A stretch of 64,000 nt of DNA from assembly GCF_001429295.1 (NCBI RefSeq), contig NZ_LMJL01000012.1:235511-299510 (forward strand), read 5' to 3'. Source of the stretch: Flavobacterium sp. Root935. GTDB taxonomy: Bacteria > Bacteroidota > Bacteroidia > Flavobacteriales > Flavobacteriaceae. Made by a program: the position numbers and the translations under genes. How positions within the stretch are numbered: the stretch's first letter is position 1; every line of letters starts with the position of its first letter. The notes beneath the pieces are model-generated. The model was not told the origin of the DNA. It saw only the letters and a list, made by a program, of their open reading frames with translations, and made no database searches. This document shows, piece after piece, positions 8,703 through 17,716 of the stretch.

Positions 8703-11700
8703 ATGAGTTTATCAACTACAAGTATAAAAAGACCTGTTTTAACCATTGTACTGAATTTATTAATCATATTATTCGGTTTTATTGGTTACACATTTCTGGG
8801 TGTCAGAGAATTTCCTTCTATTGACCCTGCTCAGGTTTCTATTCGTACCAATTACACAGGTGCCAATTCTGATATTATTGAGTCACAAATTACTGAACCT
8901 CTTGAAAAAGCTGTAAATGCAATTGACGGAATTCGAAATATTACTTCTTCAAGTAATCAAGGAAGCAGTAATATTACAATAGAGTTCAATCTTGACAAAG
9001 ATTTAGAAGAAGCTGCAAACGACGTTCGTGATAAAGTTTCGCAAGCTATTAGAAGTTTACCACAAGATATTGATGCTCCACCAGTTGTATCAAAAGCCGA
9101 TGCAGATAGTGAAGCCATTATTTCTATGACAGTTCAAAGTGATACAAGAAGTTCATTAGAATTAAGTGATTATGCCGAGAATGTTATTTCGCAGCGATTA
9201 GAAACAATTCCAGGTGTTAGTGCCGTTCAAATTTGGGGACAAAAACGTTATGCCATGCGTTTGTGGATTGATCCTGCTAAACTTTCTGCTTATGGCTGTA
9301 CTGTAGCCGATGTTCGTACCGCGTTAAATGCACAAAATGTTGAATTACCATCGGGAAAATTAACTGGAAATAATACTGAATTAACGGTAAAAACTGTTGG
9401 AAACCTGTCTAAAGCAGAAGAATTCAACAATATCATTATTCGTACAGATGGTGACAAAATTGTTCGTTTAAGCGATATTGGAGGTGCCGAATTAGGACCA
9501 GAAAATTTAGAAACCAAAATGAGCCAGTCTGGCCTTCCTTTGATTGGTTTAGCAATTGTGCCAATGCCTGGAGCCAATTACTTAGATATTTCTAAAGAAT
9601 TTTACAAAAAATACGAAGCTCTAAAGAAAGACCTTCCAAAAGATATCAAACTAAATATTGCGCTTGACAATACTATCTTCGTTAAGAAATCGGTTCTTGA
9701 GGTTGCAGAAACTTTAGGAATTTCAATCATATTAGTTATCATTATTATTTATCTATTTTTTAGAGACTGGGCAATCGCGTTCAGGCCTTTAATAGATATT
9801 CCTGTTTCTTTGATTGCTACTTTTTTCATTATGTGGCTTTTTGGTTTTTCTATTAACGTATTGACCTTATTAGCTATTGTTTTAGCAACAGGTTTAGTTG
9901 TGGATGATGGAATTGTAGTTACCGAAAATATCTTTAAAAAAGTTGAAGAAGGCATGACTCCTATTGAAGCTGCAATTAAGGGTTCAAATGAGATTTTCTA
10001 TGCTGTAATTTCGATTTCAGTAACATTGGCAGCGGTATTCTTACCCGTAATTTTCTTAGAAGGTTTCGTAGGCCGGCTTTTTAGGGAATTTGGAGTTGTA
10101 ATTGGTGCTGCTGTATTGATTTCTGCCTTTGTATCATTGACTTTAACGCCAATGCTGAATGCCTATTTAATGAAAGGCGGCGAACAGAAAAAATCAAAAT
10201 TTTATATTAAAACCGAACCGTTTTTTGAAAAAATGAACAGCAGTTATGCCGAAGCACTAACAAAATTCATGGATCGAAAATGGATTAGTTTTCCAATCTT
10301 AATTGTTTGTTTTGGATTAATCTATTTTTTCTTTACCATTCTTCCAAAAGAAACTGCTCCTTATGACGATCGAAGCTCTGTAACAATGCGTATGACAACA
10401 CCAGAAGGTTCTTCTTACGAATATACAGATCGTTTCATGCAGGAAATTTCAAAATTAATTGATGATTCTATTCCAGAGAAAAAAGTAAGTTTGGTAATTA
10501 CTTCTCCAGGATTTAGCTCAAATTCTGTAAACAGCGGATTGGTAAGGTTAACACTGAAAGACGTTGATGAAAGAGAAAAATCTCAAAAAGAAATTGCGGA
10601 TAAACTGACCAAATGGACAAAACAATATCCTAATGCAAAAACTTCTGTAACACAACAGCCTACAATTGCTGTAAACAGACGTGGAGGTTTGCCAATTCAA
10701 TATATTATTCAGGCTCCTACTTTTGATAAATTAAGAGAAAAAATTCCTCTTTTTATGAACGAAGTCGGAAAAAGCGACGTCTTTTCTACTACAGACGTTA
10801 ACTTGAAATTTAATAAACCCGAAATCAATGTAACGATTGACCGTGCAAAAGCAGAAAGCTTAGGAATATCTATTCTTGATATTGCGCAGACATTACAGCT
10901 TTCGTTGAGCGGACAGCGTTTTGGATATTTCATCAAAAACGGAAAACAGTATCAGGTAATTGGACAATTTGATCAAAAAGACAGATCGAAACCTTTAGAT
11001 TTGACTTCAATGTTTGTAAAAAACAAAAACGGTGAATTGATTCAGATGGATAACGTTGTTAATGTATACGAACAAAGTAATCCGCCGCAGCTGTATCATA
11101 ACAATCGTTATATGTCTGCAACTGTTGCTGCTGGTTTAGCGCCAGGAAAAAGTATGGGTGACGGAATTAAGGAAATGGATAGAATTAAAGCTAAAGTTTT
11201 AGACGAAAGTTTTACAACAGATTTAGCCGGAGAATCCCGAGATTTCGTAGAAAGCAGCTCGAATACTTCTTTCGCTTTTGGACTAGCTTTACTATTAATA
11301 TTTTTAATTCTTGCTGCACAGTTTGAAAGTTTTATTGATCCGTTTATCATTATTTTGACGGTTCCAATGGCAGTTGCCGGTGCTTTATTCTCCCTTTGGC
11401 TATTCAACCAAACTTGGAACATTTTCAGCCAGATTGGTACTGTAATGTTAATTGGTCTGGTAACCAAAAATGGTATTTTGATTGTCGAATTTGCCAATCA
11501 GTTGCGCGAACAGGGAAAACCTAAGTTAGAAGCTATTTTAGAAGCTTCAGAAGCCCGTTTACGTCCAATTTTAATGACCAGTTTAGCCATTGCTTTAGGA
11601 GCGCTTCCAATTGCAATGTCGCTTGGAGCTGCGTCTACCAGTAGAATTGGTATGGGAGTTGTAATTGTTGGAGGAACAATTTTTTCATTGGCTTTAACGC

Positions 11701-11801
11701 TTTTTGTAATTCCTGCAATTTATCTAATGTGGTCTAAAGCGAGAAAACACTATCCAGAGTTTGATCATATTGATGAATACGAAAGAGAAAGTATAAAATA
11801 G
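8703..11801 (+). CDS. RND multidrug efflux permease (HAE1 family)
   Basis: The inner-membrane proton antiporter of a tripartite efflux pump, 1032 residues, the usual AcrB/MexB length. It has twelve predicted transmembrane helices and two large periplasmic loops. The proton-relay aspartate pair in GLVVDDGIVVTENI falls at residues 401-402. The N-terminal signature IKRPVLTIVLNLLIILFGFIGY and the PGANYLDISKEF loop segment are typical. The protein shows the internal duplication expected of RND pumps. It lies 112 bp after the adaptor and 63 bp before the TolC-like gene. Drug, dye or metabolite specificity is unknown. Confidence 0.96.
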   Translation: MSLSTTSIKRPVLTIVLNLLIILFGFIGYTFLGVREFPSIDPAQVSIRTNYTGANSDIIESQITEPLEKAVNAIDGIRNITSSSNQGSSNITIEFNLDKDLEEAANDVRDKVSQAIRSLPQDIDAPPVVSKADADSEAIISMTVQSDTRSSLELSDYAENVISQRLETIPGVSAVQIWGQKRYAMRLWIDPAKLSAYGCTVADVRTALNAQNVELPSGKLTGNNTELTVKTVGNLSKAEEFNNIIIRTDGDKIVRLSDIGGAELGPENLETKMSQSGLPLIGLAIVPMPGANYLDISKEFYKKYEALKKDLPKDIKLNIALDNTIFVKKSVLEVAETLGISIILVIIIIYLFFRDWAIAFRPLIDIPVSLIATFFIMWLFGFSINVLTLLAIVLATGLVVDDGIVVTENIFKKVEEGMTPIEAAIKGSNEIFYAVISISVTLAAVFLPVIFLEGFVGRLFREFGVVIGAAVLISAFVSLTLTPMLNAYLMKGGEQKKSKFYIKTEPFFEKMNSSYAEALTKFMDRKWISFPILIVCFGLIYFFFTILPKETAPYDDRSSVTMRMTTPEGSSYEYTDRFMQEISKLIDDSIPEKKVSLVITSPGFSSNSVNSGLVRLTLKDVDEREKSQKEIADKLTKWTKQYPNAKTSVTQQPTIAVNRRGGLPIQYIIQAPTFDKLREKIPLFMNEVGKSDVFSTTDVNLKFNKPEINVTIDRAKAESLGISILDIAQTLQLSLSGQRFGYFIKNGKQYQVIGQFDQKDRSKPLDLTSMFVKNKNGELIQMDNVVNVYEQSNPPQLYHNNRYMSATVAAGLAPGKSMGDGIKEMDRIKAKVLDESFTTDLAGESRDFVESSSNTSFAFGLALLLIFLILAAQFESFIDPFIIILTVPMAVAGALFSLWLFNQTWNIFSQIGTVMLIGLVTKNGILIVEFANQLREQGKPKLEAILEASEARLRPILMTSLAIALGALPIAMSLGAASTSRIGMGVVIVGGTIFSLALTLFVIPAIYLMWSKARKHYPEFDHIDEYERESIK

Positions 11802-11810
11802 AAACCAAAA

Positions 11811-11843
11811 AATCACGAATTTTATGCATCAAGATTCGTGATT
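11811..11843 (+). repeat. Hairpin between pump and outer-membrane channel genes
   Basis: AATCACGAAT and ATTCGTGATT form a perfect 10-bp stem with a 13-base loop, 22 bp before the next ATG. There is no T-run, so it is better seen as an intra-operon stabiliser or attenuator than as a full terminator. Confidence 0.55.
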
Positions 11844-11864
11844 GGGTGGCAAAAGTAAATAAAC

Positions 11865-13175
11865 ATGAATATCAAAAATATATACGGCACTTTAATAATT
11901 CTTTTCGCTTGTATTATTCAGGCGAATGCGCAGGAAGTTCTGACTATTGAGCAGGCTATGAGTATAGCTTTGGAAAATAATTTTGAAATTAAAATTGCCA
12001 AAAACAATTCCTTAATAAACGAAACCAACACAACAATTGGAAATGCTGGAATGCTGCCAACTGCAACTGCTTCTGTTGTTGACAATAACAATCTTACCAA
12101 TTCAACCCAAGTCCGTCAAGACGGAACATCAACTTCGTTAAAGAATGCTAAAAACAATAGTTTAACTTATGGTGTAAGTTTAGGCTGGACAGTTTTTGAC
12201 GGAATGAAAATGTTTGCCAGATATGATCAATTAAAAGAGCTTCAAAAACTGGGGGATGCGGAACTTAAAAGAACAATTTTAGTTAAAATTGGTCAGGTAA
12301 ATTCAGCATATTATGATTTAGTGCAGCAACAGCATCAATTAGCTGCTTTAGATACTACAATCGTAATTTCGAAACAAAGATTGACTTTAGCTCAAAACAG
12401 ATTCAGTATCGGAAAAGCTTCAAAATTAGAAGTTTTAAATGCACAGGTTGATTTAAATTCTGATCAAGTAGCTTTGTTGAGACAAAAAGAATCTTATGCT
12501 AATGCTAAAATTTTATTGAATCAATACTTAGCACGCGATCCAAAAATTGACTTCAAAGTAACAGATGAGGTGAACGTTGACAATAAATTAGTTTTGGCTG
12601 ATTTAATGGAATTAGCGCAAAAACAAAACCCTGCTTTAGAATCGCAAATTATCAATAAGCGTATTGCCGAATTACAATTAAAACAAGTAAAGGCAGATCG
12701 TTATCCTATTTTGCGCTTAACCACAGGTTATAACTTCTCTGAAAGCCAATCGAGTTTAGGTTTTACTAGTGAAAACTCTTCAAGAGGTTTAAACTACGGA
12801 TTTAATGCTTCGATGAATATTTTTGATGGTCTCAATCAGCATCGCAATGAAAAAGTTGCCAAAATGCAGATTGAAAATTCACAAATTGCCATCGAGCAGC
12901 AAAATATGATCTTGAACACACAATTAAGCACCGCTTTTCAGACTTATTTGACCAACTTAGAGTTAATCGATCTGGAAGAAGACAACGAGGCAATTGCGAA
13001 ACAAAATCTAGATATTACACTTGATAAATTTAGAATTGGAACAATTACAACTCTGGATTTTAGAACAGCCCAGCTTAATTATGTAAATGCAAAAGTGCGT
13101 TACAGCAACGCCCAGTATGAAGCAAAATTATCTGAAATTGCTTTAAAAGAATTAGCAGGAAATATTACTTTTTAA
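11865..13175 (+). CDS. TolC family outer-membrane efflux protein
   Basis: The outer-membrane channel of the preceding RND pump. It has 436 residues with a signal peptide ending near ANAQ. Two structurally repeated halves follow, each with long amphipathic helices and a short beta strand, the TolC/OEP pattern. Recognisable segments include LTIEQAMSIALENNFEIKIAK at the mature N-terminus and the repeated QNRFSIGKASKLEVLNAQVDL and LDKFRIGTITTLDFRTAQLNY motifs. Its position as third gene completes a full tripartite system. Confidence 0.93.
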   Translation: MNIKNIYGTLIILFACIIQANAQEVLTIEQAMSIALENNFEIKIAKNNSLINETNTTIGNAGMLPTATASVVDNNNLTNSTQVRQDGTSTSLKNAKNNSLTYGVSLGWTVFDGMKMFARYDQLKELQKLGDAELKRTILVKIGQVNSAYYDLVQQQHQLAALDTTIVISKQRLTLAQNRFSIGKASKLEVLNAQVDLNSDQVALLRQKESYANAKILLNQYLARDPKIDFKVTDEVNVDNKLVLADLMELAQKQNPALESQIINKRIAELQLKQVKADRYPILRLTTGYNFSESQSSLGFTSENSSRGLNYGFNASMNIFDGLNQHRNEKVAKMQIENSQIAIEQQNMILNTQLSTAFQTYLTNLELIDLEEDNEAIAKQNLDITLDKFRIGTITTLDFRTAQLNYVNAKVRYSNAQYEAKLSEIALKELAGNITF

Positions 13176-13207
13176 CTTACTGTAATTTAAAAGCTTAAAA
13201 CTTAAAA

Positions 13208-13267
13208 AAGGCGTTTCTCTTATTTAAATCATATTGCTAAGTGTATATTAAATAAGGGAAACCCCTT
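13208..13267 (+). terminator. Long imperfect hairpin after the efflux operon
   Basis: Bases 13208-13227 pair with 13248-13267 over 20 bp with two mismatches. It probably ends or protects the efflux transcript, although the T-run is short. The left edge AAAAAGGCGTTTC recurs at 37471, so it also looks like a dispersed repeat. Confidence 0.55.
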
Positions 13268-13332
13268 TCTGTTACTTCGATGTTGCAGAATATTTTTTTT
13301 TAATTTATATCAAAATAGGTTAATTTTTAATT

Positions 13333-13340
13333 TAAATTTG
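13333..13340 (+). promoter_or_regulatory. TAnnTTTG -7 element of the bestrophin gene
   Basis: TAAATTTG lies 16 bp before the ATG at 13357, which predicts a very short leader of about ten bases. No TTG is found at the matching upstream distance. Confidence 0.45.
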
Positions 13341-13356
13341 TTTCAAACAAACTTAA

Positions 13357-14220
13357 ATGATCACTTACAATACTAAAGACTGGTTTACTTTTATTTTTCA
13401 TTTTCATAAATCTGATACAGTTCGAAAATTGTTTCCGATTATGATTGCAATTGGAATTTATGCTGCAATAGTAGGCTATCTCGAGGTCGAATATTTTAAA
13501 GTATCTAAAAACGATTACATCCATAACATTCCTATTATGCACGGAATGCTGGGTTTTGTTATTTCGCTTTTGCTTGTTTTTAGAACCAATACAGCTTATG
13601 ACCGCTGGTGGGAAGGACGTAAACTTTGGGGCGGACTTGTAAATAACAGCCGAAATTTTGCCATAAAACTTTCTGCCATTTTAAAAGATGAAAACGATAG
13701 AAATTTTTTCAGAAAATACATTCCGATGTATGCAGATATTTTGCACAAACATTTAAAAGATGAAGACACAAGCAAACAACTTTTTGAAGATGTAGATTTA
13801 GAAATTGACCATCATAAACACAAGCCAAATCAATTAAAAAGAATAATGTATCATAAAATCAATGATCTGTATGATGCAAAAAAGATTTCCGGCGATCAGC
13901 TGATTACTTTAAATGACGAATTGGTTGCTTTTACAGATATTTGCGGGGCGTGTGAAAGAATCAAAAACACACCTATTCCCTACTCTTACAGTGCGTTCAT
14001 AAAAAAATTCATCTTCTTTTATACAATGACACTTCCGTTTGGATATTCTGTTAGTTTAGGTTATTTGGTTGCTCCAGTTGTTGTGTTTATATTTTATGTT
14101 TTAGCCAGTTTGGAATTAATTGCCGAGGAAATCGAAGATCCGTTTGGAGATGATGAAAATGATCTTCCAACCAAAAAAATATCAGAAAACATCAAAAAAC
14201 ACGTTGAAGAGCTGATTTAA
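13357..14220 (+). CDS. Bestrophin family ion channel (UPF0187)
   Basis: A 287-residue inner-membrane protein of the bacterial bestrophin family, which form pentameric anion or cation channels. Evidence is the N-terminal DWFTFIFHFHKSDTVRKLFP, two hydrophobic segments, and the family hallmark FRTNTAYDRWWEGRKLWGGLVNNSRN. A later FFYTMTLPFGYS pore-associated helix and the acidic C-terminal EEIEDPFGDDENDLP are also present. Length is normal for the bacterial members. It appears to be a single-gene unit between the efflux operon and an AraC-type regulator. Ion selectivity is not predictable here. Confidence 0.92.
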   Translation: MITYNTKDWFTFIFHFHKSDTVRKLFPIMIAIGIYAAIVGYLEVEYFKVSKNDYIHNIPIMHGMLGFVISLLLVFRTNTAYDRWWEGRKLWGGLVNNSRNFAIKLSAILKDENDRNFFRKYIPMYADILHKHLKDEDTSKQLFEDVDLEIDHHKHKPNQLKRIMYHKINDLYDAKKISGDQLITLNDELVAFTDICGACERIKNTPIPYSYSAFIKKFIFFYTMTLPFGYSVSLGYLVAPVVVFIFYVLASLELIAEEIEDPFGDDENDLPTKKISENIKKHVEELI

Positions 14221-14292
14221 TAAAACGTTAAATCTGCTTTTCATATCCTTATTTTACTTAAATTTAAAGTCTTCACCAAAAATTTAAGTTTA

Positions 14293-15216
14293 ATGAACAA
14301 CCAACGATTTTTAGTCAGCCCGCTTCAATTATCACAAGAAAAATCGTTAAAGACTCTTGTTGAAAATAGAACTATTTACAATTTGAGTCATTGTGAATTA
14401 AATTTATTTGAGACCTACGAATCGACTAAAATGGTTCCGTTAAAATTTAATGACTTGGTTGTAACGAGTATGCTACGAGGCAAAAAAGTCATGCATCTTT
14501 TTGATGATCCAGAATTCGAATATCTTCCTGGCGAAACGGTAATTGTTCCTTCGAATGTAGAAATGAAAATTGATTTTCCTGAAGCTTCCAAAAACAATCC
14601 CACACAATGTTTGGCTTTGGCTATTGATCAGGGAAAAATCAATGAAATTTTAAACTTCTTAAACGAGCAGTATCCTAAAGAAGGAAATAATATGTTCTGG
14701 CAGTTGAACTATCAGAATTATTTCTTTTACAATAATGTCGAAATGGCGGCAACAATCAATAAATTGATTAAAGAATGCATGAGCACCTCTATAACCAAAG
14801 ATATTTTGGCCGATTTAACTTTAAAAGAATTATTGATTCGAATTATTCAAACGCAAACGGTAAAATCTCTAGACGATGGAAAGTTTATAGAAAGCAATAA
14901 TCCCATTAAAGAGGTTACAGAATATATCAAGCAAAATCTAAAGGAGAATATAAGCTTAAAAACGTTGAGCGAAAAAGCCTGTATGAGTACCACTTCTTTC
15001 TATCGTTTCTTTAAACGTGAACTCGGCATGAGTCCGATTGAATATATTTTGAATGAAAAAATAAAATGTGCCAAAAATCTATTGAAGAATCCATCACTTC
15101 AAATTAATGAAGTCTGTTATTTAGCAGGTTTTGAAGACGCTAATTACTTCATCAGATTATTCAAAAAATACGAAGGAATTACTCCAAAACAGTATCAGTT
15201 ACTTTATATTAATTAA
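14293..15216 (+). CDS. AraC family transcriptional regulator
   Basis: A 307-residue cytoplasmic DNA-binding regulator. The N-terminal half is a cupin-type AraC sensing domain. The C-terminal 100 residues hold two helix-turn-helix units: ISLKTLSEKACMSTTSFYRFFKRELGMSPIEYI and LQINEVCYLAGFEDANYFIRLFKKYEGITPKQY. It is encoded 111 bp before the convergent DUF779 gene, with the AldB-like dehydrogenase beyond. The grouping AraC, DUF779 and aldehyde dehydrogenase is one I recognise from other bacteria, so control of the dehydrogenase by an aldehyde or alcohol signal is a reasonable inference. Confidence 0.9.
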   Translation: MNNQRFLVSPLQLSQEKSLKTLVENRTIYNLSHCELNLFETYESTKMVPLKFNDLVVTSMLRGKKVMHLFDDPEFEYLPGETVIVPSNVEMKIDFPEASKNNPTQCLALAIDQGKINEILNFLNEQYPKEGNNMFWQLNYQNYFFYNNVEMAATINKLIKECMSTSITKDILADLTLKELLIRIIQTQTVKSLDDGKFIESNNPIKEVTEYIKQNLKENISLKTLSEKACMSTTSFYRFFKRELGMSPIEYILNEKIKCAKNLLKNPSLQINEVCYLAGFEDANYFIRLFKKYEGITPKQYQLLYIN

Positions 15217-15237
15217 AGGTGCTAAGGTGTTAAGGTT

Positions 15238-15277
15238 CTGAGATACTGAGATACTGAGATACTGAGATACTGAGATT
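15238..15277. repeat. Five-copy 8-bp tandem repeat
   Basis: The unit CTGAGATA is repeated five times, with the last copy ending in T. It is followed by imperfect TGAAAAC repeats up to about 15327. It lies between the ends of the convergent AraC and DUF779 genes. Confidence 0.9.
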
Positions 15278-15327
15278 CTAAATTTTCAAACTTGAAAGCT
15301 GAAAACTGAAAACTGAGACTGAAAACT

Positions 15328-15702
15328 CTACTCAATCCTAGTCACTGGTTCCAAATCCTTTTCTTCTTCTGGAGTAAAAATTCGGTATTCAATTTGGAAA
15401 GTTTTCTTTAACGGTGTTTCCAGCGAAAAACCTCCAACACCAAAGGCATCGATTACGGTTAAAGTAAAATGAGCATGTTTCCAATATTCAAATAAATCTT
15501 TGTCTACCCAAAACTCTGTATCTTCAATAACACCAATACAAACGTCTCCCATTCTCTGGTAGTAACCTCCTTTTTCAAAACATTGTGGCTGCGTGCCTTC
15601 ACAGCATCCGCCAGCTTGGTAAAACATTAGATCTCCATGTTTTTCCTTTAGAATTTTTATCAATTCTACTGCTTTTTCTGTGGCATCAATTCGTTTAATC
15701 AT
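15328..15702 (-). CDS. DUF779 domain-containing protein
   Basis: A 124-residue protein of the DUF779 family, small cytoplasmic proteins repeatedly encoded next to acetaldehyde dehydrogenases. The segment FYQAGGCCEGTQPQCFEKGGYY contains three cysteines that could bind a metal or an iron-sulfur centre. VCIGVIEDTEFWVD and a C-terminal ESP-like strand follow. It lies 234 bp downstream of the aldehyde dehydrogenase on the same strand. The biochemical role is not established; a helper role in aldehyde oxidation is inferred from neighbourhood. Confidence 0.85.
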   Translation of the reverse strand: MIKRIDATEKAVELIKILKEKHGDLMFYQAGGCCEGTQPQCFEKGGYYQRMGDVCIGVIEDTEFWVDKDLFEYWKHAHFTLTVIDAFGVGGFSLETPLKKTFQIEYRIFTPEEEKDLEPVTRIE

Positions 15703-15936
15703 TGTTTTGTTTTTAAATTTAAAAAAAGCAGCAAATTCAATTAAGAAATTTACTGCTTTGACATAACCAACTATTTAAGCTTTCACTTGCAATCAAACAG
15801 TAATTCGATTGTATTTATAAATCAAAATTGCCTGGAGAAAGCTCGTTTAATGCCATTAAGATCTTATCTTAACGCCCCATACATTTCATCACTAACTCTA
15901 TTCCTAAGAATTCTCCAGGTTTTTGATGTGTTATTC

Positions 15937-17442
15937 TTAGAAGAAACCTAATTTCTTTTTGTCATAAGAAATCAGCATGTTTTTGGTCTGACGGTATTGA
16001 CTCAACATCATTTTGTGGTTTTCACGACCAATTCCAGATTGCTTGTAACCTCCAAATGGCGCGCCAGCAGGATAAGAATGGTACTGATTAATCCAAACAC
16101 GGCCGGACTGAATTGCTCTTGGAACCTGATAAATTTCGTGAGCATCTCTAGTCCAAACCCCTGCCCCTAGACCATACATTGTATCATTGGCAATTTCGAT
16201 TGCTTCTTCAGTAGTTTTAAAGGTAGTAACAGCTAAAACAGGTCCGAAAATTTCTTCTTGAAAAATTCTCATTTTGTTATGACCTTTAAACAAAGTTGGT
16301 TTAATGTAATAACCGCCTTCTAATTCACCTCCTAGTTTATTTTCATCACCTCCTGTTAAAACCTCTGCCCCTTCTTCTTTTCCTAATTTAATGTAAGACA
16401 TGATTTTTTCTTTCTGAACAATTGAAGTCTGCGCACCAATCATAGTCGATTTATCCAAAGGATTACCAGCAACGATAGCTTCTGTTCTTTCAATTACTTT
16501 TTTGATGAACTTGTCGTAAATGTCTTCGTGAATTAATAATCTCGAAGGACACGTACAAATTTCACCTTGATTTAAAGCAAATAATACTGCACCTTCAACC
16601 GCTTTATCAAAGAAATCATCATCATGATCTGCTACAGATGGGAAGAAAATATTTGGTGATTTTCCGCCCAATTCTAAAGTAACGGGAATAATGTTTTCAG
16701 TCGCATACTGCATTACCAAACGTCCTGTAGTAGTTGAACCTGTAAATGCCGCTTTAGCCACTTTTTTATTGGTTACTAACGGACGACCTAATTCTGCTCC
16801 AAAACCATTTACAATATTTAGAACTCCCGGAGGAAGAATGTCTCCAATTAATTCCATTAAAACCATAATCGAAATTGGAGTGCTTTCGGCTGGTTTTAAA
16901 ACAATTGTATTTCCTGCTGCCAGTGCTGGAGCAATTTTCCAAACTGCCATTAAAATCGGGAAATTCCACGGAATAATTTGTGCTACAACACCAAGAGGTT
17001 CACTTAAAGCAATAGAAACTGTCTGCGAATCTAATTCTGCAATCGAGCTTTCTTCGGCACGAATTACACCTGCAAAATATCGAAAATGATCTATAGCAAG
17101 CGGAATATCAGCGGCAAGTGTTTCTCTAATTGGTTTTCCGTTATCAATCGTTTCAACCGTTGCTATATATTCTAAATTGTCTTCAATCTTTTGTGCAATC
17201 TTATTTAGTAAAATACTTCTTTCAGTAACAGAAGTTTTTCCCCAAGTTTTAAATGCTTCATAAGCTGTATCTACTGCTAATTCTAAATCTTCTTTGCTAG
17301 AATGTGCTGCTTTTGTAAATACTTTTCCATCAATTGGAGAAAGCACATCAAAGTATTCTCCTTTAATTGGGGCAGTAAACTTCCCTCCAATATAATTATC
17401 GTATTTTGCCTTAAATTCAGGTCTTTTTGCTGTGGTGCTCAT
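15937..17442 (-). CDS. aldB: AldB/ExaC-type NAD(P)-dependent aldehyde dehydrogenase
   Basis: A 501-residue cytosolic enzyme oxidising aldehydes such as acetaldehyde to the acid. The NAD-binding segment is [23 protein letters not shown]. The catalytic glutamate lies in the [12 protein letters not shown] motif, and the active-site cysteine lies in [10 protein letters not shown] near residue 300. The unusual CTCPSR context, the [12 protein letters not shown] motif and the terminal KLGFF match the E. coli AldB/ExaC subgroup. It has its own -7 element and is divergent from pheT. The DUF779 gene follows. The exact substrate is inferred from subgroup membership. Confidence 0.94.
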   Translation of the reverse strand: MSTTAKRPEFKAKYDNYIGGKFTAPIKGEYFDVLSPIDGKVFTKAAHSSKEDLELAVDTAYEAFKTWGKTSVTERSILLNKIAQKIEDNLEYIATVETIDNGKPIRETLAADIPLAIDHFRYFAGVIRAEESSIAELDSQTVSIALSEPLGVVAQIIPWNFPILMAVWKIAPALAAGNTIVLKPAESTPISIMVLMELIGDILPPGVLNIVNGFGAELGRPLVTNKKVAKAAFTGSTTTGRLVMQYATENIIPVTLELGGKSPNIFFPSVADHDDDFFDKAVEGAVLFALNQGEICTCPSRLLIHEDIYDKFIKKVIERTEAIVAGNPLDKSTMIGAQTSIVQKEKIMSYIKLGKEEGAEVLTGGDENKLGGELEGGYYIKPTLFKGHNKMRIFQEEIFGPVLAVTTFKTTEEAIEIANDTMYGLGAGVWTRDAHEIYQVPRAIQSGRVWINQYHSYPAGAPFGGYKQSGIGRENHKMMLSQYRQTKNMLISYDKKKLGFF

Positions 17443-17465
17443 AATATTCTATTTTTGATTTATAC

Positions 17466-17473
17466 CAAATTTA
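17466..17473 (-). promoter_or_regulatory. TAnnTTTG -7 element of the aldehyde dehydrogenase gene
   Basis: On the minus strand the sequence reads TAAATTTG, 23 bp before the start codon at 17442. It fits the Bacteroidota consensus. No clear TTG partner is visible. Confidence 0.45.
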
Positions 17474-17679
17474 GGTGCATAAAAAGAAACAGAATAGCAC
17501 TTTTCATTCATGTTGTAGCACAAAAATTACACATTTAATTTTTTGGGTCTATTATAATATTTAATTAGTAAAATTTTAGTAATAATTTTATCAAAAAATC
17601 AGTAACAAGTATTTTTTTACAGATAAAAAACAGCAAGAAAAAACCAAACAATTTTTTTCCTACTCCACGGCGCAATCCT

Positions 17680-17687
17680 TATATTTG
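17680..17687 (+). promoter_or_regulatory. TAnnTTTG -7 element of pheT
   Basis: TATATTTG, 29 bp before the ATG at 17717, matches the Bacteroidota -7 consensus and gives a leader of roughly 20 bases. Confidence 0.5.
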
Positions 17688-17716
17688 TAACCTTATTCAA
17701 GAATAAAAAAGTTACA

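Noticed and set aside
7529..13175. Heavy-metal (CzcA-type) specificity for the RND pump
   Set aside because: Pump length and motifs fit the HAE1 group, and no metal-binding accessory genes are present.
15937..16144. Horizontal transfer of the AraC/DUF779/aldehyde dehydrogenase set
   Set aside because: Codon use and base composition look like the neighbours, and the grouping is known from many bacteria.
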